A DNA stretch of 64,000 nucleotides from Gonocerus acuteangulatus. Lineage: Eukaryota > Arthropoda > Insecta > Hemiptera > Coreidae. The DNA is taken from the NCBI GenBank assembly GCA_946811695.1, contig OX328125.1, positions 53,561,759-53,625,758 on the forward strand. Direction: 5' to 3'. A model generated the notes under the pieces. It did not search any database. It saw only the letters and a program-made list of their open reading frames with translations, and was not told where the DNA came from. Positions 27,801-35,449 of the stretch are shown one piece after another. Within the stretch, counting starts at the first letter, position 1. Each line of letters begins with the position of its first letter. The translations under genes were made by a program, and so were the position numbers.

Positions 27801-30800
27801 AATTTTTCAAATTTCTGTCAAAAATTGACAGAAATAGGCTGGGAAGTTTTGCCTCACCCACCATATTCCCCTGACCTGTCACCCACTGATTATCACCTAT
27901 TCAGAGATCTCGACAACAATCTGAGACAGAAATGTTTTCAAGACCGTGACAACCTAATTCACGAACTGACCACTTATTTTTGCAGTAAAAATCAACAGTT
28001 TTTTAAGGAAGGAATTTGGGCTTTACCATCTCGTTGGGAGAAGGTTACCGACTGTAACGGTGGATATTTTGATGAATAAAGGTGATTATTTGAAAATATT
28101 TATTTATTTATAATTTACCCCCAAAAAACGACAGGACTTTTTGAATGACCTGGTATATGATTATAACCACTTCTTACCATCTGTCCTTTTATGTGTTGAG
28201 ACCATATTATATACCAGGAGAAAGGTTCATTATAAATAAAATAGAGTTTGAAAAAATTGACTTATATTGAATAAAAAATATATAATTTAAGATTTAGCAT
28301 GGCTGTGATATAAACTTAAATATAAGAAAGAAAAATTGCTTGACTCACATATTTGTATCAATGTTGGGTTATTAAGAAATGTTAGAACATATTTAAAATA
28401 TTAACTTATATATTAAAAGATAAATATTGGCCATTATTAGATTTTAGATAGCTTTTAACTTTTAATTAAAGATTGGCAGTGTAGTGAGTTATACTCAGCT
28501 TATTTTACGGATGATGTTCTGGAAGTGGAGAGGCAGACTGCTTGTAGTTATGTTGAGGAGAATGATGGTCGGCTGCTAGATCTTGGAGTTGTGTCTGGCC
28601 ATCATGTCCAGGTGAAGTGAGCTTGGTGTCGGCTGACCAGCTAGTTCTGCAGCGAGACCGTGTGCCTCTGCCTCTGGTGCATGAATGGGTGTGCTCTGGC
28701 CCTTGGCTGGCGTTGAAATGAGAACGAGTGGTGGGGGAAGGCCCTTTTTATAGAGGCGTTACTCCCACCACACCAAGAGTGTTTGACTTACGCGATCGCC
28801 ACCTCGATGTTCAAAGTGCATTTTTGGAAGCACATTTATTCTTATCTTCCTGAGAACTTGTATCTCTCGACGCCTTATCGCTCCTAGCTGAGACGTTTGG
28901 ACTCTTCTTTTATTTAACACTGCCTTTTTTTAAAAAAAATAAATACTGCCAGACTAAGCACTGCCAAATGCTATCTCTTTTAATTATTTAATTGATTGAC
29001 AAAGGAGAATATTTGTGATGGACTTATGGAATATAACTTAGCCTTTATTTTGAATAGGAATGCTACTCTTTGCTATGCCAGAAACTGACCCTTTCTAGAG
29101 CACCCCCTTTTAGATCATTACAATATATATATAGATGGACGTGGCCTGTGGAAATCTAAATTAAAGTTCAAACAATATGAATAAACAGAATTGAAGTGTT
29201 TTAAATATATGAGGGCCAGTTCTTTTTTTTTTTAATTAATATACTTTTACTTGTCAGTTATTGAATACACAAGATATTTTTTATAGCTATTGTGTTCATG
29301 TAGTCAATGACAGGAACATAATAGTTATAATTGAGGTTTTGGCAAATGACCATTTTTTTCCCCCCACAATATAGTATCCCTATACTGTGGGACTTTATTT
29401 AGATTCTGCAGGTGCCATCTGTCGATACTGCCTGCATTACAATTAAAGTAATGTATATTATTTTACAATTACATTTTTTCTAAATGTTAAAAGTATGACA
29501 ACAATATAATTAAGATAGAGAAATGATAGCAACTATAATAATGATAAAACAATAAAGAAACTAGTAACAATGTCAGAATTATAAATAATAATAAAAATAA
29601 TTATATAATTAATAAAATCGAAAGGCTGTATTTGCCAAGGAATAAAGGAGGACAAAACCTCGCAATATTCAAGACTTATGTCGCTCCCAGGAAATTAACC
29701 TGAGAAGCTACATAATGGCAAGCGAGAATCGTCTTTTCAAGGAAATGGTCAAACTGGACGAGAGTTATACAGCCTTAAAATAGAAAGCAAGCAACTGGCC
29801 GGAAATTACGACAGAATCGGATCGCCTCAGCACATGGCTGAAGAAAGCATTACACGGGCGATACCATAGTCGGTTATTTGATCCGGAGGTGGTGCTCTCA
29901 TGGTCGGTAGCGTGGTTGACTTCTGGAAGGCTATTTCCCGAAACAGAGGGTTTCGTAATAGCCATCCAGGATCAAGTAATAGCAACAAGATCCTATTGAC
30001 GTCACGTTTTGAAGGATGTCAACATCTCTGACAAATGTCGACTTTGTAACAAAGCGTATGTGTCAATCCAGGATATTACGGGGGGCTGTGAGATTCTTGT
30101 GGGATCCGATTATCTTCGGCAGCATAATAACGTGGCCAAGATATTGTTATAATAAAATAAAAAAAATATTATAATAGCCACACGTTGATGTGCCAAAATC
30201 TTATAATTTAAATAAAATGAATGAATTAAAATATTTTTAATTTAAAGAATGCGCCATGTTGGGTCGACAAAATGTATAATATTTAAATTTAAAAACTCTT
30301 TATCTCAGGGGTCGGGTTCGAGTCCAGTAAAGTAAAACAAAAATAATTTCAAATAATAAAAAACAAAAAACTCATGGATAAGCTACATCGAGGCATATGG
30401 ATAAACAAGCATTACCTGATATAAAGCCAGCTTGGTATTAACTGCATACAACAGGATCTGCTTTACAACTGTATCTCCATTAACAGACTGAGCCTAGGCT
30501 TCATGAAAACTGATGACCATATGAGACTAGCTGTGCACTGAACTAGAGCTGCATTAGGAATGGCCTTGTTTCTTCTGAACTGCACTACCGTATGAGATTA
30601 GATCTTCCATGAGACTGGAGCTTCGTTTCAACAGACTGAACTAACTGTATGTGACTGTATCTTCTTTTTAACTGAACTGCACTTATGAGACTGTATCTTC
30701 TTTTCAACTCAACTGCTTTTAACAGACTGAACTAACTTTCATGGCGGGAGCGTCCTACTGGTATCCAATACTACCTGTATAGACTGCTAGACAAATATAA

Positions 30801-33800
30801 CAAATAATATTTGTTTATCCCAATGAATTTAACATATCAATGAGCTTTTTGATTTTCCGAATTTTCTGTGTTAATTTTAAAACTTTTAAATATGTAATGT
30901 AAAATATCATTACAATATATCATCAATCACTCGCAGAAAAATATGGTATGTTGGATGGTGTGGTCCCTTATTACCGCTACGTCCCAAATAGACTTTTGGA
31001 GAAAGGTACAATTAAAATGTATTGGGACGAGGCAATGTTAACAGGCCGTACTGTCCATCACAATAAACCGGACATTCTTATCATTGACAAGGGAAGTAAG
31101 ACAGGTGTGCGCGCGCCAGAAAGTGGAAACGGAAAGAGACCTGTACTTAGCGTTATGAGCCCTCACTAAGCCTCTCCCTAAACACACAATCCTTACTAAC
31201 GCTCACTGAGATGAGGGCTTCCCTGCGATCCCCCATGGGGTCTTTCGCTGTCCATGGGAGATCGCAAGACGGCCCTCGGGAAGGGCCGCCTACTATTGTC
31301 GCTTCCGCCCTCTGCAGAGCGCATGAGTCTCGCTCAATTCAGAACACCTCCAAATTCTGGCTACTCTGCAGCGGAGCATCCAACCATATGACCACTACGC
31401 ACGACAGGCAACCACAACGTGATTCCTGCCACCAACCCAACCGTAGTACCATTTTAGGGAAGTAAGACAGCCGAAATTTTTGATTTCACAATCCCCAATG
31501 ATGAGAATATCCGGAAATCATATGTCGAGAAACTGCGCAAGTATCAGGAGTTGGCCATTGAGCTGAAAGACTTGTATAAGTTGGATTCCGCAAGGATAAC
31601 AGCCCTCATAATCTCGACCAACGGGCTCATTCCAAAAACGACAATTGCCGCCAATACCTATCTGAAACTGCCGTAGGATCTAATTAACAATGCCCAACAA
31701 GCGGTACTGCTTGATACCGCCAGAACGGTTAGGAAATTTTTAAATGAACTCCCGTAAAAAAATAATAAAAAGAATTAATATAAAAACAATTCTTTCGGTT
31801 GGCAAGAGCCCCCGAAAGAATTTATCCCAGGAGACTGAAGAGAAAACCCCCCAATAATATTAATAAAGAATGTATTAACAATATAATATTATAAATGAAG
31901 TAAATGAAATAAATAAATGAAAATGAATAAGTTAAATTAAGAAATAAATCATTAAAAAAGAAAAGAAAATGTCCGTTGAACTGGATTGAAGTTAATGAAG
32001 ATCGTCGTATTGAATTCTCTCAACAAATGCATTAAAGTGTTCAAAATATTTCTTTATCAATTGGTGCTTATTAACTGGCCATATGTCTCCAGATAGAACA
32101 TGTTTAATTAATTTTATTCTTGCACCATCTAGAAGTGGGCAGTTGTATATTATATGTTCATAATCTTGTATTGTCTGTCCGTCACATTTGCATTTATTGT
32201 CCTGTGTGAGTCTAAATCTGTATAAGTATTGACCATTTACCAAAACCTCAATGGCTTGAAGGGCATTCTTTAAAAAAACTTAATTTAAGGAAACTCCTGA
32301 AAGTTTTTTTTATAAATAATTTATTTTATTTTTAACAGATAAATGTCACTGACGAATCAGTATTTGGGAAGTACGAATGTAAAGCTAAGAACAGTGCTGG
32401 GAATATTTCCCGAATTGGAGAGTTCAAAGAAGGAAAGAAACCAGAGCCTCCGACAAAAGTAATGATTGATCAATCTGATTCAGCTGACAGTGTGCAGGTA
32501 AGAGCCATATGGTCTACTACAGATGAAGACCTCCTGGGCGTCCGGGTCGAATATCAGGAACATAAAGATACAAAAGTTACTTGGGAACATCCAGAGTTCC
32601 AGGATTTATACTTAGGTGAGAATTAGCAAAAGAATATCCTTTATCTTAATTAGTTTAATGAACAAAATTAATACATATAATGGATAAACAGTGGAGTCTC
32701 ACTTATACGATACTCATTTATACAAAACTTTCAGTTATACGAAGAATTTTTTGTTCCCCGGCAAAACTCCTTTTGGTAATCCTGTGTATTGATTTATTCA
32801 CTTGTGCGATATTCAGTTAAACAAAACATCCACTTATATGATAGCTAATTTGTTCCCCTGGTGTAAATACTATCCCCAAAGAAACATAAATGTGAAATAG
32901 AGGCCAAGTTCCTCCCCCCACAAAGAAACACTCCATTCCCCAAAAATATCCCCTCCTAAAACCCCCCAAAAACGCCTTACCATCCTACACTCCAAAAAAG
33001 TAGTGTGAGTTGGTGCATTAAATGTACCATATTTTCAACCAAAAATATTTGCCAATACAAGAGATGATACAAGAAAGAAATGTCCAGTAAAGACACTTCA
33101 ACTGACCTTTAAAAACAACAATAAAAATACTTATGTCCAGTTACTAAAACATCACTTTCCTCAACCAGGTATATTCTTAAACTTGGCAATGTTTTATTTG
33201 TGCCGAAATAATCTTTAGAGAGGAGAGAAAACTAAACATCCCAAGTTTAAGAATATCCCTGGTTGAGGAAAGTGATATTTTAGTTACTGGATATAAGTAT
33301 TTTTATTGTTGTTTTTAAAGGTCAGTTGAAGTGTCTTTACTGTTCTTAGTAAGTAACTATGAGGTATTCCAAGTAATGAACTTGGACATTTCTTTCTTGT
33401 ATCATCTCTTGTATTGGCAAATATTTTTGGTTGAAAATATGGTACATTTAATGCACCAACTCATACTAATTTTTTGGAGTGTAGGATGGTAAGGCGTTTT
33501 TGGGGGTTTTAGGAGGGGATGTTTTTGGGGAATGGAGTGTTTCTTTGTGGGGGGAGGAACTTGGCCTCTATTTCACATTTATGTTTTTTTGGGGATCTCA
33601 TTACTTTTTTCTAAGTATTAATTAAAATTTAGTTGCCGCATACCTACTGGCTTTTGTACTTCATATAAAACCAGGGTCTTTGGATTCTGCATAAAGTTCT
33701 CCTTACTGCTTGATATTTGATACCAATAATCAACATACATACATCTAATCACTAGACTAGAAAAGTTAGAAGATCTTCCAGATGACATTAGACTTTTAAT

Positions 33801-35449
33801 TAGTAAAATGCTGTCTAATAATAGTATAGAATTTAAACCTAGTTATTTACCAATTTCCTTATTATTATTATTTATATTATAATATCAGTTTATTCTGTTA
33901 TTGGTCAAAAATTCTATACAGACATTGTATTCAAAGAAATTCCTCATTAAAATTTAGATGCCATATTATCAAAATCGTAAGTAACAAGTGGAGTAACCAA
34001 TTTAGCCCATTAATTTTCTGGTGATTCTGCATCAAAAAATAGTCTACACGTGTCCGAGTATTCCGTACAATGTGCCTTAGGAGCTGAAAAAAAAATATAA
34101 AATAGGTTTGAATTGCTTTATTTTATATATCAAGTTTGGAAAATGATATGAACATGATTCTTTCACCAGTTCATTTGTTTTAGAGAGTAGATTGACAAAA
34201 AATACAACCGTTAAACAATAATTTATAATTCATCAAATAAATTCAAGAATATGCGTACGTTTTCAAGTAAACTAGCATTATAAATTTTTTGGGCAACGTA
34301 AACAGTTGTTTTCAATGGCAGTTTTTAGGTATTGGACTTCAAAATATTCAAATAGTGAAAAAGACATAAAAGGTAGAGCAGACTGTAACAAAAACAATGG
34401 TGATTGAATTGTTGGTCTATGACTTACCAGTCCTGAAAAAATGAGTTTTCCGTAAGACCTTATAAACTAAAAAATCAGCCATTAATTTCAAACAGTTGAA
34501 CAATTAAAAAAAAAAATGTTTTGAACTACTGATTCCTTATGTAATTAATGGTACACATATCATTTTTTTTTTAAAAATTGGTCAAGCAACCAGAGTATTT
34601 CTTTCTGGACCGTTTCAAATGGATTGATCCATATAACGTTGATTCCAGAACAGGTAGAAATACCTCGATTGTACAACAATTATATTTTTTCATTAATCTT
34701 CTCTCTTAAACAAATTAATTGGTGAAAGAATCATGTCGATATCATTTTCAAAATATAATATGTAAAATAAAGCATTTTCAACCTATTTTATTTTATTTCT
34801 CAGCTACTAAGGCACATTGGATGCAATGCTCAGACACGTCTCGACTATTTTTCAATGCAGAATCACCAGAAAAAAAAGGGCCAAATCGGTGACTCCACCA
34901 CTGTATACTTATCTTGTAAGTTAACAAATTGAGTGTGGTATTGCCAAATCCCAATTATGTTGCGGATGCAAACTTTAATTAATTGACTCCAGACTATGAG
35001 GAAACATGTAATTTTCTATGTTGTAATCTAGGAAGCTAATTCTTACGTTCGACTCAAATCACAGACTCACTCAACATTAGGATCCTGAAAAATAATAAGG
35101 CAGTCAATGTGTTAACAAGTGTTCAACTTTATGATACAGTATTCAAAGCATTATGATACATCTCTCTATAAACGCATATACTATTGCATGTGCAAATAAT
35201 ATAAATATTATTTCCTGTTTTTATAAAATTTATATTTAATTTGAATTCCCAGAAGATGAAGGACCTCTTACCCTACGGAACTTGAAACCAAATACAGATT
35301 ATGTGATGCGAGTTGCAACTTTAGGTCTTGCTGGCCTCAGTGATTATGCAGAAGAAATGAAGTTCATTACAAGTGGAGTAGCACCATCATTTTCAATATC
35401 AGCCATTTTAATTTGTTTTTTTCTTTTTATAAATCGTTTAATTTTATAA
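12518..35449 (+). CDS. Cell-adhesion protein with three Ig domains, one FN3 domain and a GPI-type tail (Fasciclin-2/wrapper/klingon class), 5' end missing
   Basis: Seven exons join in frame: 12518-12671, 15362-15501, 16589-16720, 18767-18910, 20246-20418, 32339-32615 and 35253-35449, giving about 404 residues. Each Ig domain spans two exons. Ig1 has AVTCHGEG, IAWRG and AYTCTAT. Ig2 has LIRCEATGEPKP, ILWTV and GTYLCRA. Ig3 has NLTCEVD, FEWTRI and KYECKAKNSAGN. An FN3 domain follows (LTLRNLKPNTDYVMRVAT). The last residues are hydrophobic (FSISAILICFFLFI) with almost no tail after SGVAP, as in a GPI-anchor signal. N-glycosylation sequons are present (NIS, NLT, NVT, NRS). Exon 1 starts mid-codon, so a signal-peptide exon lies upstream. 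The Ig3+FN3+GPI plan matches Drosophila wrapper and klingon, while motif wording is closest to Fasciclin-2/NCAM; orthology is not settled. The likely role is homophilic or heterophilic adhesion on neurons or glia. Confidence 0.88.
12950..13460 (+). repeat. Dispersed repeat family (CGGCACTTC-type 3' end), diverged copy
   Basis: It shares an internal block (CGTTTTCGAGATAT...), a GAACTTGACCTTTCAAAT-like block near 13275, GCGAACAGACAAATATAT, and a 3' block TTGGCACTACCGGATTG with copies at 21080-21790, 23770-24120, 24125-24985 and 62440-62900. It is intronic. Confidence 0.55.
13983..14465. mobile_element. MITE with CATGGGCGTATATA terminal inverted repeats
   Basis: Left end CATGGGCGTATATAAGGGGG and right end ...AGTATATACGCTCATG are inverted. 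The same ends bound 22175-22427. It contains TA microsatellites (14067-14090 and 14196-14253). Confidence 0.75.
14620..15080. repeat. Dispersed repeat with GGGATATTATTACCTCGGAT motif
   Basis: The motif occurs at about 14647 and again at 15037. It reappears inverted near 62255-62290 inside the foldback element within the virus. It is probably a DNA-transposon fragment. Confidence 0.5.
15362..15501 (+). CDS. Ig-FN3 gene, exon with second half of Ig1
   Basis: Acceptor TTGTTTTAG|AATTC and donor GTTGTCA|GTAAGT. It encodes the DKGAYTCTAT core of the Ig1 F strand and the sequons NIS and NLT. Confidence 0.9.
15850..16140 (+). pseudogene. Repeat-derived ORF relic (DLGLSKSKAEILYSRL type)
   Basis: One frame reads DSAIQLVLHEAGLPIP, then, after an internal TAA, LTQEDLNDFVRDLGLSKSKA and YSRLKG. 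I recall this as a multi-copy uncharacterised arthropod protein, probably transposon-borne, but cannot name the family. The stops and intronic position show it is dead. Confidence 0.45.
16195..16390 (-). mobile_element. tRNA-derived SINE
   Basis: On the minus strand, box A TGGTTCAGTGG (16368-16378) is followed by box B GGTTTGATTCC (16315-16325), then a body with CTATAGAAAACC. Related copies lie at 41764-41950, 47180-47370 and, truncated, 48806-48905. Confidence 0.75.
16589..16720 (+). CDS. Ig-FN3 gene, exon with first half of Ig2
   Basis: Acceptor TTTTTTAG|GGCCT and donor CCAGAAG|GTTTGT (a weaker donor). It encodes LIRCEATGEPKPTILWTV. Confidence 0.88.
16810..17564. mobile_element. Foldback element with arms of about 360 bp
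   Basis: Left end CCCCAAAAAAACATAAATG is inverted at ...CATTTATGTTTTTTTGGGG. The arms match closely over about 360 bp around a roughly 35-bp spacer near 17185. A second copy lies at 32874-33594. No transposase is inside. Confidence 0.85.
17600..17770 (+). repeat. Tandem repeat with TTTGGTCAAAATCGGTCAAA core
   Basis: A unit of roughly 100 bp ending in an (ACAG)n-like run is repeated. The same unit occurs about three times at 25265-25530. Function unknown. Confidence 0.6.
18767..18910 (+). CDS. Ig-FN3 gene, exon with second half of Ig2
   Basis: Acceptor TTGCTTTAG|GTCCA and donor TACATT|GTAAGT. It encodes NGLYIMNVTKEDEGTYLC, the E-F strand signature. Confidence 0.92.
19350..19828. mobile_element. 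Foldback element, about 480 bp
   Basis: GATATCGTGATACCAGTATA at the left pairs with TATACTGATATCGG at the right. Pairing continues through AAATTTGCTCTGTT-type and GTGCGGTTCC blocks. The inner ends carry the CGGCACTTC motif of the dispersed family. Confidence 0.7.
20246..20418 (+). CDS. Ig-FN3 gene, exon with first half of Ig3
   Basis: Acceptor TTTGTCTAG|ATAAA and donor CTTCAG|GTATTT. It encodes KPQWTGRQLGWYGY then ANLTCEVDAKPSAVFEW. The next intron is 11.9 kb and full of repeats. Confidence 0.9.
21080..21790 (+). repeat. Dispersed repeat family (CGGCACTTC-type), long copy
   Basis: It shares AAACTGTTCGAA, AATAAAATATTTTTTTCTAA, TTGGGCGGATTCTGCTGGTT and TGTCGGCACTTCTGGATTGT, then a GGGTCTCCTCCCTAAGGAG hairpin, with 24125-24985. 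Confidence 0.65.
22175..22427. mobile_element. MITE with CATGGGCGTATAT ends, short copy
   Basis: Ends CATGGGCGTATATGAGG and ...TATATACGCCCATG. Internal CTGCAGCCCC and AAATTTTGAATTGATG are shared with 13983-14465. Confidence 0.8.
23770..24120 (+). repeat. Dispersed repeat family, 5' part, first of a tandem pair
   Basis: AGAACCGTTCGAATAAACGA through AATCCCATAATTTTAAGTA is repeated with divergence in the next copy, so the 5' part of the family is duplicated in tandem. Confidence 0.65.
24125..24985 (+). repeat. Dispersed repeat family, second copy with complete 3' end
   Basis: It continues to GGCACTTCCGGATTGT and the terminal hairpin GGTTCCTCCCTATGGGGGAG. It includes a (TA)n tract at about 24775-24830. 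Confidence 0.65.
25265..25530 (+). repeat. Tandem repeat with TTTGGTCAAAATCGGTCAAR core, about three units
   Basis: The core recurs near 25330 and 25450 with an AAGACCTACC block before it and ACAGACAGAC after it. It matches 17600-17770. Confidence 0.6.
25539..27255. mobile_element. Long foldback element, ACAGGGTGTCCC termini
   Basis: Left ACAGGGTGTCCCGTAAATGT is inverted at ...ACATTTACGGGACACCCTGT. The arms pair over about 780 bp with scattered differences, around a spacer of roughly 135 bp near 26325-26460. TA-rich flanks are on both sides. The 61578-63634 element has the same terminal motif. No transposase is inside. Confidence 0.9.
27474..28153. mobile_element. Palindromic mariner derivative (two inverted 3' halves)
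   Basis: CCAGGTCATTCAAAAAGTCC at both ends is flanked by TA. The element is an inverted repeat centred at 27813/27814 with arms of about 334 bp that differ at one base I could see. Each arm carries the same 84-codon frame (27548-27802 minus, 27825-28079 plus) with the mariner transposase block HPPYSPDLSPTDYHLFRDL. The 5' part of the transposase is absent, so it is non-autonomous. It lies in intron 5 of the Ig-FN3 gene, so transcription would yield a long hairpin. Confidence 0.93.
28480..29122 (-). mobile_element. Candidate solo LTR
   Basis: On the minus strand the 643-bp block begins TGTAATGATC and ends ACTCACTACA. It is GC-richer than its surroundings and has a TATA box CTATAAAAAGG at about 28744-28754. 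I see no target duplication and no matching second LTR. Confidence 0.45.
29123..29640. other. AT-rich intron stretch, nothing recognised
   Basis: Simple AT-rich sequence between the candidate LTR and the LINE relic. No open frame or repeat structure that I could support. Confidence 0.5.
30425..30745. repeat. Degenerate tandem repeat around ACTGAACT
   Basis: Variants of GAACTGCACT, ATGAGACTGTATCTTC and AACAGACTGAACTAACT recur about every 40-60 bp. It lies within the block that separates the two LINE segments. Confidence 0.5.
31105..31456. mobile_element. 352-bp insertion with 14-bp target duplication
   Basis: GGGAAGTAAGACAG is present at 31091-31104 and 31457-31470, and removing the insert restores LINE continuity. 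The insert is GC-rich and has no poly(A). One frame contains FWLLCSGASNHMT, resembling the copia protease active-site region with the aspartate replaced. Family unknown. Confidence 0.7.
31985..32260 (-). pseudogene. LINE C-terminal relic
   Basis: An 83-codon minus frame reads NGQYLYRFRLTQDNKCKC, QDYEHIIYNCPLL. This C-x-C...H...C pattern is typical of the R1/Jockey ORF2 C-terminus. It is truncated at both ends and is antisense in the intron. Confidence 0.55.
32339..32615 (+). CDS. Ig-FN3 gene, exon with end of Ig3 and start of FN3
   Basis: Acceptor TTTTTAACAG|ATAAA and donor TACTTAG|GTGAGA. The Ig3 F strand (FGKYECKAKNSAGN) is followed by a PEPPTKV linker and the first FN3 strands. Confidence 0.92.
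32874..33594. mobile_element. Foldback element, second copy of the 16810-17564 family
   Basis: It has the same CCCCAAA...TTTGGGG ends and the same internal ACTTCAACTGACCTTTAAAA block in both orientations. The left arm lacks about 40 bp. It is in the last intron of the Ig-FN3 gene. Confidence 0.85.
33985..34903. mobile_element. Foldback element, about 920 bp
   Basis: GTGGAGTAACCAATTTAGCC at the left pairs with GGCCAAATCGGTGACTCCAC at the right. CTGGTGATTCTGCAT and TGAAAGAATCATG blocks are also inverted. The centre is unrelated AT-rich DNA. Confidence 0.7.
35253..35449 (+). CDS. Ig-FN3 gene, terminal exon with FN3 end and GPI-type signal
   Basis: Acceptor GAATTCCCAG|AAGAT. The FN3 F-G strands (LKPNTDYVMRVATLGLAG) are followed by the hydrophobic C-terminus and TAA at 35447-35449. 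Confidence 0.92.

Larger units (their letters stand above)
29640..31690 (+). pseudogene. R2/NeSL-like LINE C-terminal relic, interrupted twice
   Basis: Frames read LSTWLKKALHGRYHSRLF and ETEGFVIAIQDQVIATRSY, then CRLCNKAY..IQDITGGCE (zinc region), to HNNVAK at about 30140. After about 770 bp of foreign DNA the ORF resumes at about 30920 (EKYGMLDG, RTVHHNKPDILIIDKGSKT). It is interrupted again at 31105-31456 and ends KTTIAANTYLKLP with TAG near 31677. A TGA at about 29998-30000 and the insertions show it is dead. Confidence 0.65.

Noticed and set aside
30290..30350. GGTTCGAGTCC as a tRNA box B
   Set aside because: No box A or foldable tRNA upstream; probably chance.
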